Source: a virus. Taken from it: a stretch of 51,417 nucleotides of DNA. The stretch's first letter is position 1. Each line of letters begins with the position of its first letter. The notes under the pieces are model-generated. The model worked only from the letters and a program-made list of their open reading frames with translations. It was not told the origin of the DNA and searched no databases. The translations under genes and the position numbers were made by a program. Of the stretch, positions 29,201 through 40,100 are shown piece by piece. The stretch is from IMG/VR virus record IMGVR_UViG_3300009124_000024, positions 1 through 51,417 of that record, one strand, 5' to 3'.

Positions 29201-31558
29201 TACTGCATTTCTATCTTTAACAAATGCTCTGGTAATAGATCCACCACCAGTGATACTTAAATCAATTTGGTTGCGATTATAGGTAATTCCATCCAATGAA
29301 AGAGTGGTTGACGTAGAATACGCATCTCCTCTCTTAGTTACAATAAAGTGAGAAATAGTGTCATTAATAGCAATCTTTACAGTAGAACCATCTTCTCCAA
29401 TAATTGTTTCTCCTGGCAGGAACTCACCCGACACCATGACAACAAATAATTTGTTGATAGATGAATAAGTTGATTGAGTGCCACCTTCAATGACAGCAAC
29501 TGCTTTGCTGGTAGAACCATAGATATACTTACCAGAAGTCCATGTAGACCCAATCAAATCATCTTGCAGAATAAGTCTGGTAAAGAATTCTGGAGCAAAA
29601 TATGATAGGTCAAATACAGAGTTGTATTGCTCCAATCCAGATGCTAACTTACCTTTGGAAACAACTTTGTCTGTGTCTTTATTGAATCCAGAACTAATTT
29701 CTTTCAGAGCAATGTTTTTTGGTTTTGCAAGACCAACAATAGGAGTAATGCTTTCGTTGTAGTCATCAATTCTAAACAAAGGATCTACATTGTTTTGAAC
29801 ATTAGACTCATTGATAAACAAACTACGAGTGCTTTGAGAATCTGTCAAATCGTAGTTTGTCAGGAAAACGTCTAACTCACCACGGTTTCCTTTTACTGTA
29901 ATCTCTAAAAAGTCAATAACACCTGAACCATCAATTTCAGGACGCTTTACACGAGAAACTGCTAAAACGTCTACAGACGAATAATCATTCACTGAACCAG
30001 CATCTGATCGTGTTTTAATGAACCATAACTTTGGAATTAAACTTTCAAATCCATCTCCAAAGTTTCCGTATGTAAAATCGGTATCAGTTAATGTTACGTA
30101 GATAGTTTTAATGCCATCAGCAACATTAAAACCAAGACTTCTTCTTGAAAGAGTTTGCTTTGCATCAGTAGAGAGCTCTGTGCCATTAAGTCCTACAGAA
30201 CCATCATTGAATACAGAGTTTAAGTAAATAGTTGGATAAGCAGTTAACTCAGATCCTTCTGCATTTAGAGGTACAGTTCCATAAACATTAGTAACAAAAA
30301 ATGACGAAAGACCTGCTGTCTTGAGTGTTTGATTTTCTCTCTTTAAAGTATCTCTTGCTTTATCAATTTCGAGATACTTAGTTTCTTTATTCTTAACTTC
30401 GTAACCTTTAATATATGCTTTGCCAGCACCAATGGTTCCGAGTAGTTTTGCTTCTGCAGCAGATTCTACTAAACCATTGACAAGACCATCACCATCCTTT
30501 GCGTAGAAACCAAGGTTGTCGTTCTGTTGGTAATACTCTCTAACCTGCAGAGGGAAAGGTTCTACAACATAATCACCAGACTCATCAAAAGTCTTTTTGG
30601 CAAGTGCTGCTTCAACCAGAGAGAAATCATTTGCTTTGAGTTGCTTTTGAATGACTCCATTCCTAACAAGAAGCAACTGAATGAAATTTCTATCAGTTAA
30701 AGCAAAATAATCATATCTTACTAATTCAAGATCAATCTTTAGTCGATGTGCTCCAGGTGCAGAGAAGTTAGAAAAACCTCTTGCATTGTCATATAAAGAT
30801 GCATCTTGCTCTGGTGTTACCAGACTTTCTGAAATTTTAAATCCAACCTTTGCAGATGGTAGATCATAGTATTTGTTGATGACGAGCAGCTGCTCGGAGT
30901 TTCTTACAAAATATCCATTTACAAAGTAAATGCCTTCTTCTACTTTAACAGCAGAAGCATATCCCATAGCAGGACTATCTAAGAATGCTTGGGTATTAGT
31001 ATCAGGATCAGTTACAGCAATAGAAGTAGGAAGAGAAACACCATCAGTACCTACGACTAACAGAGGAGAGTTGACGCCCCCTACAACCTCCAATGTTTCG
31101 CCCTGACGGAATCGCTCTTCGTCTCCAGATGAACCACTATCTAAGTAGTTTACGTAGATAGTATCAGACTCAGTGTCAGATCCATACTCAGCTGCAATAA
31201 CGCTTGCAATAACCCCAGATGAAATACCAGAAACCTTAAGACCAATTAATGTCTTGATATCATATTTTTGATAAGTAATGTTACCATCGTCGTCAGATAC
31301 CGCTACCTCAGATACGGATGACAACTTGACATAGTTAAGTCTTGTGTTGAGACCTACTTCTCCAGGCACAACAAGATCGCCTTGCTTGAAGACGTTCCTA
31401 CCGAAATTCTCTAATTGGGTTTGCAGAACAGACTGGAGAGTAGTTAACTCTCTTGCCTGAACTGCATACCCTGGTCTAAATAAGACCTTATAGAAATTTT
31501 TCTGAGGATCAAAGTCTTCAAAGTAAGGCGATGCGTTTAAGTTAGTATTCTGAGGCAT
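23276..31558 (-). CDS. Giant DUF4815-like baseplate/virion protein, 2760 aa
   Basis: The N-terminal region contains LNASPYFEDFDPQKNFYKVL, then RPGYAVQARELTTLQSVLQ, FGRNVFKQGDLVVPG and a long region to about residue 600. This matches the DUF4815 family of phage structural proteins as I know it. Later parts include GSVTLNFPENHFGDIDEIR (~1060), a helical RYTMKDIGKLDRRVERLEYY segment near 1390, a jelly-roll-like block near 1850-2150 (TIPIRVYLTDVDSEKPGKN; YPVYLQNNTEYALVVETDS), and GY-repeat modules near 2000. The C-terminus ends with VPKIQDIRIVASA. It follows gp8 in the place where T4 has gp9/gp10, so it probably replaces peripheral baseplate or fibre-socket proteins. A CTAAATA sequence upstream is a weak late-promoter candidate. 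Confidence 0.85.
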   Translation of the reverse strand: MPQNTNLNASPYFEDFDPQKNFYKVLFRPGYAVQARELTTLQSVLQTQLENFGRNVFKQGDLVVPGEVGLNTRLNYVKLSSVSEVAVSDDDGNITYQKYDIKTLIGLKVSGISSGVIASVIAAEYGSDTESDTIYVNYLDSGSSGDEERFRQGETLEVVGGVNSPLLVVGTDGVSLPTSIAVTDPDTNTQAFLDSPAMGYASAVKVEEGIYFVNGYFVRNSEQLLVINKYYDLPSAKVGFKISESLVTPEQDASLYDNARGFSNFSAPGAHRLKIDLELVRYDYFALTDRNFIQLLLVRNGVIQKQLKANDFSLVEAALAKKTFDESGDYVVEPFPLQVREYYQQNDNLGFYAKDGDGLVNGLVESAAEAKLLGTIGAGKAYIKGYEVKNKETKYLEIDKARDTLKRENQTLKTAGLSSFFVTNVYGTVPLNAEGSELTAYPTIYLNSVFNDGSVGLNGTELSTDAKQTLSRRSLGFNVADGIKTIYVTLTDTDFTYGNFGDGFESLIPKLWFIKTRSDAGSVNDYSSVDVLAVSRVKRPEIDGSGVIDFLEITVKGNRGELDVFLTNYDLTDSQSTRSLFINESNVQNNVDPLFRIDDYNESITPIVGLAKPKNIALKEISSGFNKDTDKVVSKGKLASGLEQYNSVFDLSYFAPEFFTRLILQDDLIGSTWTSGKYIYGSTSKAVAVIEGGTQSTYSSINKLFVVMVSGEFLPGETIIGEDGSTVKIAINDTISHFIVTKRGDAYSTSTTLSLDGITYNRNQIDLSITGGGSITRAFVKDRNAVSTIYSQPPVVELSEVKTNNCLITPVLFRNTVYTYSPKNIKSLYSQFGSGNRNKFTADVELEKTNFIDAFSVTDFTFSGTKGYKFIECNGFSGDASRLLAQGDVIQFSDDAGNIYKYIVQYATRPDGVKRSRIYLDRTLQETVSSASVVVNKPLIENPKGSLVFPTGDKQIKTLIDSSEDSKIRYNFRRDFITTASSGAGNLTFAAQLPFGTQRFAKFSQQNFLVTVIDPGVAIHGLNVDGTLNLYGGPLKAGDVIYVDPSYVSINQSESNLTAGSVTLNFPENHFGDIDEIRTKLEDRAANPVTGDPAFTLPDIDFPTLKLTATLEVSKAKPRLKTAIRNKRIIVQASGTNVVPFTGQEYEGETIQINSYADVFKLRYVYEGSISAPPSVDAAGGLVSGTDVTNRYTFDNGQRDTHYDVSRIVLKPGQTAPVGQLVIAFDYFEHSQGDFCTIDSYLHEAGVLEDEIPTFNSVANGLVSLKDVFDFRAKVDNSNIVPGYLDKSFLAQDDYLSFSGTGGIASSTPADDADLSFTIKYNKTQYLDRIDGVYLNTKGDFIVKKGNASLNPSRPEQISDSIALFYLYVPAYTDSYRDVRIIPVENKRYTMKDIGKLDRRVERLEYYTSLSVLEQQALNMQIQDEIGLDRFKSGFFVDNFETHKGDVKSIDHLCAIDTQQSVLRPQVNEESLDVKEVNTRDDQRQVSGYVNNNGVLTLPFTNQKLLGNDFATKTINPNPFVVLQYVGDLNISPRVDSWYDRSIAPLVTDNNTNLFVPFLAKDDVTTAFSSLYNSFIVTWTGTERTFFNINSLSTTNSEEGASEVVDASVASSSNISPLNNEIAKGVSTRVSRGKSVVSSLQYFARSIPVKFALRRLKPKTEVFVYLEGKNVNRWAVPDIRFTGIAGNSLSTFSSPIITDDNGNASGIILIPAGYAPTQKTEWTGDVNTVSYDEGSEEVRITVGEKTLRFTSSATNSDKSLVETFAETKFYATGLLPENPGTIISTKPAYFKANEGTQLISNNTEQEQKPNPLAQTFKVENYEGGVFATGLDLFISKKSDTIPIRVYLTDVDSEKPGKNVVPGTEVVLEPYTYLKAYVSGTLTVLEGENVIGVNSNASGPILRVLDKNGNEVGASEDGEIVLTNEQVYTIILENNNGIAFVPNEPLTVSSIVAFNNANNTELSMRIAKDSGVVSAMKITNTGANYATATITIESPSLPGGSNATGTVQVSDGLIYNANLTLAGRGYTEPPSVVIRGTGLGNAGAIIDTEIEITEPAVRMGVAVDTPDVIASTTPSKFHFDYPVYLQNNTEYALVVETDSQDYAIWASKLGETEIATNTTVTTNPSLGSVYKSQNTGTWVEDLFEDIKFTLYRAEFDILNNATIDITNMPLGYESMTKNPLETYAFANANATSTLFKNNNNILKVTHKNHGLEDGRSYVFFKNLETTAGFTQGTLNSTLFKVSNAGVDTFNISGIGRAADTIFGGGSKALIAANKKYERLLAQLAYIQSPGTNIDTSVKTTNIVPVDSDTENYTSYSVSKFERTFLNEEQFFINQKVVSSDINTLLNNLDNSLVYRLELSSTKSYLSPVIDLNTSSIKISTNRIEKSSGQEERFGKRYQLIEFYPVYRLTVEGNIDANGDSVSIQIGQTVEGIGNDSLGIEPSGSRGEVVRYDATSNALFLKITNNSVLSASEKLFFSVQSQEGSNFGPTQVVDPVSGETVTSYPYEVNVSAAGLNRQFPDFDFDQLVTAINPSNTTQNYDNLISGTVVTWDVPTQTLTLENDKQPINSNYTSDAESGVFVRAQTTSEQLADILRVGDLVSWSNLDTGNELFYEVKSMTFSDGVDFVPENGSKDSSSVAKYVTKEISLNNQASAIDVIITANVTNSEDIRLAYKTKTTSVQKAFENLDWKLFNGTGYSNKMSLATAQNTISAQKEEQSSYQEFRYSVDNLDEFTSFGIKISMQSDNPSYVPKIQDIRIVASA

Positions 31559-31601
31559 TGTGTATTACTAACGTTCTAATTTCCTAACGTTATTTAGGAG
31601 A

Positions 31602-33509
31602 TCAGAACTCAATTACTAACTTGATGTCTTCGATTTGGTCAGCTGCGCGGGTGATGAGTCTTCTGTTCTCAACATAGATGATGTCGCCAGAGTTGGGTTC
31701 GATCTCAGGGAAACCGAAACCATTGGTGAATGGAACACCAAGAAGAGTTTGAGCGGTAGCAGTAGCATCTACAGTACCAGCAGCAAGTGATGCACCACCA
31801 GTAATAGCAGCACCATCTTCAAATGCTCTTACAACACCGCCATCAGCATGAAGATCAGGAGACTGGATATACTTAAGAACACCAGAAGTTGTTGAACCAG
31901 AATCAAGTGTCCAAGAAACTACAGTACCTTTAGCAGTTCCACCTGCACCAAGTGCTTGAGTGATTTCTTCGTCAGCAACGTAGTCAGTTCCACCTGTACC
32001 AGTGATCTTAACAGCATAAAGACCATTAAGAGTATCTAATACTGCGGGATCTGTAGTAGACCAGTTGAATGGATCCTTGATGATACCGATACGACGGAAG
32101 TCGTTGTCAACAGGGAAGTCTCCAGAACCTTCAGCATAGGTCAGACGGATGTTCGTCATAACACGCTTAGCATTGAGTTCCAGTTCAAAGTCACCGCCGT
32201 GACCGCCCTGAGGAGGAAGAACAGGCTCAAGTGCGCCAGTTCCAGTAACGCCAGTGCGTGCAGTTGTCAGTGCTTGCTCAGCAAACAGACCGTACTTAAC
32301 ACCACCAACAGTTGCACCATCGTCAAGAGCAATAGAAGCATAGGTGTAACCAGAACCACGCTCAACCATTGTTACAGATGAAATCAGACCACCAGCAACA
32401 ACGATCTCAGCAACTGCTTGAGTACCATTGATTTGACCATCACCAAGAACAGGTGCATAGTGAGTTCCGTTAGGAAGACCTGTACCTCTGTCTTCTACAA
32501 GAGTAATGTCAATAGCACCATCAACAGCAAGTGCTTCAGTTGCAGCACGGGTTGCTTCGGCAGTTGCATTATAAGGAGTTGCGCCAAGGTTAATTGGCAT
32601 GAAGTTTGTTGAGAGGAATCTCAGTACATCATCAGTTGGGATGGTGTACATATATTTCCAAACATAACCAGAAGAACCAGCAGCAGCAACTACAGCACTT
32701 GCAGCTTCGGTGAAGAGTCCAGTTCCTGCATCATAAGTTCCTTGACCTGCGGAAGGAGTAGTCTTTGGTTCGTAGATGGGATTAGGATCAACCTGACCTG
32801 GGAACTGACCATTATACAGACACTTGAATACTTCGTAGTTGCTATTGACAACGTAGAACTTAGCATCACCGATGCTATTAGCACCAGTGGTGGACTGCTT
32901 ACCTACTTGACCAGTTGTGGTTGCTGAATAATCAGGCTTCCACATGTCGAAACGTGGTTCCGATGCAAGAAGGTTCCAATCATAACGTGTGATAACACTA
33001 CGTGCAAATTGATCGGTAATACGCTTAGCAGCGATGATTTCGTCATAAACATCATACTTCTCTCCCTGGTTATCAAGAGGAGTAGGAGGAGTATCTTCTG
33101 TTGAGTAGCGATAGACACCTGCTTTTGCTTCAGCACCAGTGTCTGCAGCACCATTCCAACCCTCAAGAGTTGCACCAGGCAGAGGAGCTGAGTTTACCGA
33201 TGGGGTTACGTCGCTGAGAATAAGAGAATTGTCATATACTTCTTCGATTGATGCACGGAATGGTGAGTTAGCAAAAGTATATGATCCGTTAGTATCAGAA
33301 GAAACGTAGACAAATTGATTCTCTACGAATGGAGTGGAATTCGCGGAAAAAATTTCAAGGTATGCATCCCAGCGTTGGGGGCGACCAACGAAGAAATACA
33401 TCCTTGTTTTTTCTGCGCTATCGTCAGCGCCACCAACGGGTTCGCTCAGCGATTCTAAAAATTGTTTAGCATTAAAGATTCTAAACTTATCTGAGATGAT
33501 TGCAGCCAT
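31602..33509 (-). CDS. gp8: Baseplate wedge protein gp8
   Basis: The 635-aa product matches T4 gp8 (334 aa) at several points: an N-terminal SDKFRIFNAKQFLESL and YFFVGRPQRW, then VNSNYEVFKCLYNGQFPG, SGYVWKYMYTIPTDDVLRFL, a later DFRRIGIIKDPFNW, and the C-terminal DIIYVENRRLITRAADQIED ending in KLVIEF. gp8 is a wedge component that dimerises next to gp7. The extra ~300 residues lie mostly in the middle and include GSGY-type beta-repeat material (VERGSGYTYASIALDD near residue 385) and an acidic Gly-rich stretch. It has a clean late promoter 36 nt upstream and is followed by the 2760-aa protein. Confidence 0.94.
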   Translation of the reverse strand: MAAIISDKFRIFNAKQFLESLSEPVGGADDSAEKTRMYFFVGRPQRWDAYLEIFSANSTPFVENQFVYVSSDTNGSYTFANSPFRASIEEVYDNSLILSDVTPSVNSAPLPGATLEGWNGAADTGAEAKAGVYRYSTEDTPPTPLDNQGEKYDVYDEIIAAKRITDQFARSVITRYDWNLLASEPRFDMWKPDYSATTTGQVGKQSTTGANSIGDAKFYVVNSNYEVFKCLYNGQFPGQVDPNPIYEPKTTPSAGQGTYDAGTGLFTEAASAVVAAAGSSGYVWKYMYTIPTDDVLRFLSTNFMPINLGATPYNATAEATRAATEALAVDGAIDITLVEDRGTGLPNGTHYAPVLGDGQINGTQAVAEIVVAGGLISSVTMVERGSGYTYASIALDDGATVGGVKYGLFAEQALTTARTGVTGTGALEPVLPPQGGHGGDFELELNAKRVMTNIRLTYAEGSGDFPVDNDFRRIGIIKDPFNWSTTDPAVLDTLNGLYAVKITGTGGTDYVADEEITQALGAGGTAKGTVVSWTLDSGSTTSGVLKYIQSPDLHADGGVVRAFEDGAAITGGASLAAGTVDATATAQTLLGVPFTNGFGFPEIEPNSGDIIYVENRRLITRAADQIEDIKLVIEF

Positions 33510-33544
33510 TGTTGTTTTTCTCTGGGACGTTTTAATATCTGATT

Positions 33545-33552
33545 TATTTATA
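33545..33552 (-). promoter_or_regulatory. T4-type late promoter (TATAAATA) for gp8
   Basis: A perfect TATAAATA on the minus strand lies 36 nt before the gp8 ATG in the short gap after the 176-aa gene. It probably allows gp8 and the fibre genes to be transcribed independently of the gp25-6-7 unit. Confidence 0.8.
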
Positions 33553-33569
33553 TGGTATTTATTTTAAGA

Positions 33570-34100
33570 TCACTCTGGACCAGAAAATTGAACCAACTCA
33601 TCATTGTTATTTAGCGTGTTTGGTCCGCTTACTACGTAACCTGTAAACGTAGTTGCGGTTTTTGAAGTATACTCAATCAAACTTCTTTGTGAAGTAAACA
33701 AATGACCACTATTATAAAAATTAGAAGTAGCAACTACAGTTATTGTACTGGGAGCATTTGCATCTTGTGAAAGTGTTTGATTTCCATTAGCAAGAGTAAC
33801 TCCCATAACCATACTAGATGGTCCTGCATTAAATCTAATACCATTAAGAGTATATGATGATAGCGATCGATCTTCAAAATCTCTAATTGTAAGTGATGGA
33901 AATGCTCTTGTAATATCATCAATGATGACATCACCTTCAAATTTATATTTTTCAAAGTCTTTAATTCTTGGTCCAGCAGTTCCGCTATTAAAAGATGCAA
34001 ATCCATCAGGGATTCGTTGACTAAAGTTTTCTACTGTAACAGTAGTACCATCTCTTTTAGTTACCTCATTATAAGGTGATGCTAATGTTAATTCTGCCAT
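33570..34100 (-). CDS. Small baseplate-region structural protein, 176 aa
   Basis: The 176-aa product begins MAELTLASPYNEVTKRDGTT and has predicted beta structure with 'RAFPSLTIRDFEDRSLSSYT' near residues 60-80 and a C-terminal 'TFTGYVVSGPNTLNNNDELV'. It shares its first base with the gp7 stop (TAATG coupling) and lies between gp7 and gp8. I recognise no T4 counterpart by sequence. Its location suggests a wedge or wedge-associated component made in proportion to gp7. No catalytic, signal or membrane features are visible. Confidence 0.72.
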   Translation of the reverse strand: MAELTLASPYNEVTKRDGTTVTVENFSQRIPDGFASFNSGTAGPRIKDFEKYKFEGDVIIDDITRAFPSLTIRDFEDRSLSSYTLNGIRFNAGPSSMVMGVTLANGNQTLSQDANAPSTITVVATSNFYNSGHLFTSQRSLIEYTSKTATTFTGYVVSGPNTLNNNDELVQFSGPE

Positions 34101-37100
34101 TAGTTTCTTGTCTTAATAGATGTTTGTAGAACAACAAATTCTTCAAAGTAATCAATAATTCCCATCTCTCTTTGGATGGAGACATCTGCTGGTTTTAATC
34201 TTCCGTCAATAGTTGGGAAGTTTGATGTAACACTATATGTAGAAGAGATTCTATTGACACTCAGGTCAACATTAGTTTCAATGAACGAATGTGTGCGGAC
34301 ATCTGCCTCACCATATAGATCAAGTACCGTGAGAACTCTCTTAGGACCGTCCTCAGATTGACCTCCTGCAATACCACCATCAGCAGTTCTTGGGAAATCT
34401 ATACGGGCAGATAGATCACGTAGGTTAATAACAGTTTCGGAAACAGTATATGTTGTAAGTGCTTCAAGTTCAGCAATTGTAGGAGATGCACTAACATTAA
34501 TGATAGTCTCGTAAGTTCCAAGAACGCTGGAGAATGCAAGTTCTGTTCTGAATCCATCAAACGTAGTAATCTCAGTTTGAACTTGCAGATCTTCTCCAAG
34601 AACATCAATATTAATACCGACTTGGTTGAATCTCTCAACAGACTTAACCTTAACAGAATCGGAGGTAATAGTAGAGACAGCTGCAACTACCTGAGTGACA
34701 CTGCTATAAGAAGATGAAGATTGAGATCCATCCAAATATGTTGTTGGAGGAATAATAAAGATCTCTCTATCTACTTCAATAGCATCAGGTATGTTTGTAA
34801 CAATTTGATGATCCCTAATATAATTTCTTTCTGCGAGATCTTCTCTCATTCCAACATCAGAAGATGTGGAAAGAGTTGTCGTAACTTGAATTGATCTATC
34901 AGGATTATTAGTAATAGATGTTTCAGATGGATTAAATATAGATCTTGCCGAAACAATTACTTCAGATACTTCTACTTGTGGAGTTACAATCTGGAATTCA
35001 TTTTCAATTTCAATATAACGTTCAGAATTCTTAACTTCTTGCTCAGATATAATCTGAGACTTCAGTTCAACCAACTTAGCGTCAGTCACCCTGACAGCAG
35101 ATTCAGTAATAAGAATAGTGGTAGGACCAACAGGAAGAACAACAACTGATGTAGGAATTGTTCTTAGATATTGACCAGCAGGATGTGCCTGAGCTTCTGT
35201 TCCCTCAATACCTCTCGTTACTTCATAGAATCTATCGGTTAGTGTTTTTTCGTAAGAAACAATCTCTTTTCCAATTTGCAGAGTTCCTGAAGTTGGGAAT
35301 AGTGTCGTGCTTGCAACATAAACTGTAGTTGCAGTTGGAGATAACGGAGAATCCAAGAATGTTCCAGTTGCACTGAAAGAATCTTCCTTAACAAAAACTG
35401 CAGGGGTATTAATCTGCTTGTGAATTATTGATGTAATAACATCACAAACTGTTTCTGGTTCTTGAGTAGTTGTGATAGATTGAACAGAGTTAACAGTACA
35501 TGTAATGACTGTTTCATTGGCAATAAGTGCAGATGCAACTTGATCAAATGCACCAAATGCTTCTCTCTTTGTGAAAATTTGAGATCCGCCAGGTGCAGGT
35601 CTGATACTTTCACCAAGTTGGTGACCAGAAGGATTGACAATATCACCAGCAGATTGAAGAATAGTAGTCCACTGGTCATCAGATGTTAACTGATCTCCAG
35701 CAAATCCACCAACTGCAATAATAGAGAAAATAGTTGCCTGTAATCCTTCGCCCAGTAGTGTAACTTCTGTCTGAACAACAGACAAAGCACCACCAGCAGC
35801 AACGTCACTTTCAATGTTAAGAACACTAAGAGAATTAATTACTCTTTGTGAATTTTTCTTGACAACATATCCTCTGGTAACAACTGCTTTTGGTGGTTGT
35901 GTATAACCAAAACCAGGACTGGTTAAGACAACATCTAAGATTTGACCATCTTTTGTGAGAACTTCGGCACGAGCACCACCACCATTGCCATCAACAGGAA
36001 CAAACTTAACCTGAGGAGGAACAAAGTATTGATATGCAGTTGGTTGTAAGAGAATACCAGTATCAAAGAATAACTGGAGATCTCTTCTGTTCCATTCTAA
36101 ATCACTAAATCCAAGACCACTTACTCTACCAGAAGAATCAATTTGAGTGGTGATACTAAGACCTTCACCTCTTACAATGCCATTGTAGTTTGTTACATCA
36201 ACCTTTGCAAAATGCTCATACTTAGCAGTTTGTCCTTCGCCAAAATTTCTTAAACTTGCTTTGCCAGGAACATATTCAATTGTTCTATATTCAGACTCTC
36301 CGTCAACTAAAATTTGATCTCCAGGTTGAATATCAAGTGTTGTTGTGTTAATATTATAGTATGCTTGATTTCCAGTTTCGGAACCTCTAATCCATGCTGG
36401 AAGATTACGACTTAACTGTCTTCTTCCTTCATCATCTACATCATAAGATATATCAATAGAGAATGCTTTTGAGATTACATTGAACGAAATAAATTCGGAG
36501 AAATCTGCTTTGTCTGTAACATAAATCGAATGAACTCTTGAATCATCTGCTGTGTTTGTTAGAGGATTATATGACAGATTTTCAAAGTCAATATTTGCAG
36601 CATTTAATAAAGTGAGTTTAAAATTAGTTGCAACTACACCAACTTTAGATTGTCCACTCTGTGTCCCATCTGCAAGTTCATCAAATCGTGCAAGAGACAA
36701 CGATCCAAGAATGTGTCTGGATCCATCACTCTTAATAGTGTATACAAGTTTGGGTGTTGATGGATTAAAACTGTTAAGTCTTCCTTGCCACTCAAGATAT
36801 TCGGCATTTGCTTGGGGATCATCAATTACTCTATTAATTTCAACAGTAATTTCATTTGTAAGTCCAACTCTGTCAAAATCATAGAAAGATAAAGTCTTAG
36901 GAACATCTCTGCCATACAAAGAGATTAATCTTACTCTATTTTGTACAGACTCTCCTGTTTCAGGAGTATACTTAGTAATAGGAGATAAGAATGTTAAATT
37001 AGGACCATTAAGAATGTAACTGTTTGGATTTTGTAAAACTCCATCAACAAATACTAATACGAATCTATCGTCAGTAATGTTCTTGACTCGTCCATCTACT

Positions 37101-40100
37101 TCCCCAAATACCAAATATGGTCCTACTCCTCTATAAGGAATCAGGTTGTTATCAATTCTGAATCTATCATAACTACCAACACCATATCCAAAGAAAGTCT
37201 CTTTCTGGTCTAACTGAACTGGTGGGGAATCAATGTCATCATCGAAGTTTCTTGGTGGTTCAGAGAATACAATAGCATCAGGTTCCGCAGGATTTGGTCT
37301 TCTGAGAATATAATATGCATTTCCTAATGGTGCTTCAGGAGATTCTTTTGCTTCCTGAAGGATACCATTAATAAAGATCAAGAATTTTTCACCAGGATCT
37401 GCTTTAACGATAGAACCATTTTCCCAATAAAGATCAAACTGATTTGCAATACCATCAAATTGAGAAGAAATGTTTTTCAGTTTTCTTAGATATCTTTCGT
37501 TATAACCATTGTCTTTAAATCTAAATGCTTTACATACTAACTTTGCTGCATCTGTTTCATAAGTATCATCGAGGTTTTCACCAGTTTGTGGGAACAAAGG
37601 ACCAAGGGGTGCTTCACTAAATGTGATATTGTTTCCAGAAACTTTGAATGATTTTCCAGGTTCCTGTGCAATACCATTCAATGTCAAGAACAATTCTTGC
37701 TCATTATATGGAGCATATGGAAGATTAGTTTTTTTGTCGAGTAGAGTAAAGGTTTTTCTGCCAAGAATATTACCATTACCAATAACTCCCTCTACAACAT
37801 CATAAGCAGGGGCATCGACAGATGTAACCTCTACTGTAATATATGATGCTGCATTCTCATAGAAAGTGATCTGATCACCAACTTCAAATCCTGATGAAAT
37901 CTGAGAAAAGTCAGATTCAATGGATTCAATCAATGCACCAAATTCATAACTTGACCCATCTGGATTGATATCATATTCTCCAAATGGGAACAAGAAACCA
38001 ATAGACATTCTTGTGATCTTGGTTAGATCAAAAATACCAGATCCATCAGTTGCATATTCATCATTTGGAAGAATGGAGTAATTATCATTACCATCCCAAG
38101 ATTGAGCAGGGGAACCTGAATTAATAAAAGGAACAATAGCAGGTTGGTTCTTGCTATTGCTGACCATTTTAAATTTGATCCAATGAGCATACGAACCCAG
38201 TGGAATGTTAAACGCACCACCAATATCAGTATATGCAAATGTGTTTGAAGAATTGTCACCTGCTTTTGTGATTGCTCTAATAGATCCTACATAATCTTCC
38301 TTAGTAGCATAGCGACCATTGAAAGGTTGTGCCAAGATCAGTTCTCTTGCAATAATTCCTTCGGTATCATACTCATCAATAGAAATAGATCCAACACCTC
38401 TACGAAGAGTAGTAGTTGCTACACTGACAAAAGAGTTTGTGATCTTAGTTGACTTATGCTCTGTAGAGACTGTCTTAGGAGCAAGTTCGATGTAACTAAT
38501 AGATGTTGTAGGAGTCTGAACAGTTGGCATAGTTGCTTCCTGTTCCGAATCAATCAGAACTTCACCAAACAGTTGGAAACCTGCAGGGTGTGTAGTTTGC
38601 TTGATCAGATCTCTCCATACATCAATTGGAGTTCTTGACTGAATGACGTAAGAAAAATCTTGATAATAATATGAATCAGTAACTTTTTGATATCTACTTC
38701 CAACTTTTCCTCTGTCAGAAGAATACCTTCCTAAGTTATCATAGTAAGATTTAATTTCAGGTTCAAATTCTGTATACAATACATCACTAACTTCTACAGA
38801 CCTTTCAGAATCTTTGACAGACTTGAGAGGTAGATTTAGATCTACTGTGCCAGTAATTTTTGATAGTCTTAAAATATTAGATCCTGTTCTCCATCCTTTA
38901 TCTGAAACAATAGCACTGAAAATTACAGTTTGACCAACTCTTTGCTCAACTCTTTCTCCACGGTAGAATTTTGGTTCATCACCTTTTACTACTAATGCAT
39001 AATTTGATCTGTATGAAGAGAGAAGAGTCTTATCTGTATGGAATGAACCACCATTATTAATGATAGATAAGTCCTGAGGAACACCAATAGTTGTTGATTT
39101 AAAGAATCCTTTTACAGCACCCTCATATACAGTTACAGTTGGAGCATAGGTAAACCCAGATCCAGGAGATACAATTTCAATTTTAGTAATCCTTCCAGAC
39201 TCACTTGATACTTTAAATTCTGCGCCAGATCCATCACCATTGGTAACGATTGCCTTAGGATTGATGTAGTCTTTACCAACTTCCGTCAGATTTACAGATG
39301 TGATAGATCCAGTAATAGTATCAAACTTTGTCTCAACTACTGCTGCATTGTCATTAGAAACAAAACAACCATCAAGAATTGGCAGTCTCTTATAATCAGA
39401 TCCTAAGTTTGTAATTCTTGTGGAATAAATTTTTCCTTGTGCAAATGGAGAGTTTGTGGTATATTCAATATCTCCAGTTCCAATATAATCTGGTGTTTGT
39501 GGAATTTCGTATGCAAACTTAGTTGAAGTAGCAAACAAAACAGTCTTTGGACCAGTTAAAGGATCGTCAATAACTTTCAGTGCCGCATTATCGGTATTAA
39601 CATCACTCGATGCTTTAATGAAGTAATAATAAGTATCAAAGTTTACAGGGAACCTTCTTTGAGGAGCTCCTACAATATTAGGACCAAAACCTAAAGTAAT
39701 AGCAACGTATGATCCTGGATTTCCTGGTTGAATGCCACTTACTTCTTTTTCTTCAGTAAAGATACTTCCAGTTCTGCTGGCAGAGAAATCCAAGAAAATA
39801 CCATTCATAGAGACATGACTGGTGTCAAACAAATAACGATAGTATTTTTGAATTCTAATATCAGTATTAATATCGTATGTTGCAAATGTTTGATCTTTAG
39901 AGAATTCTAATTTGTTTTCTCCAACAGTCGTAGAAGAAATAGCAATAGATTTTCTTGGTGAACTATTATCCTGGAAAATAGTGCTATTTGTTATTTGTCT
40001 GGGATTTGTTGCATTGTAATTATAAGCAACAGTTACTTCTTGGGTTTTATCGTCATATCCAATAATAAATGGATCATTTAAATCAGTACCAAGAGGTCTT

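Noticed and set aside
31560-31600. CTAAATA sequence and AACGTTAG repeats upstream of the 2760-aa gene as a late promoter
   Set aside because: The octamer differs from NATAAATA at a core position and the repeats are short; kept only as a weak possibility in the gene entry.
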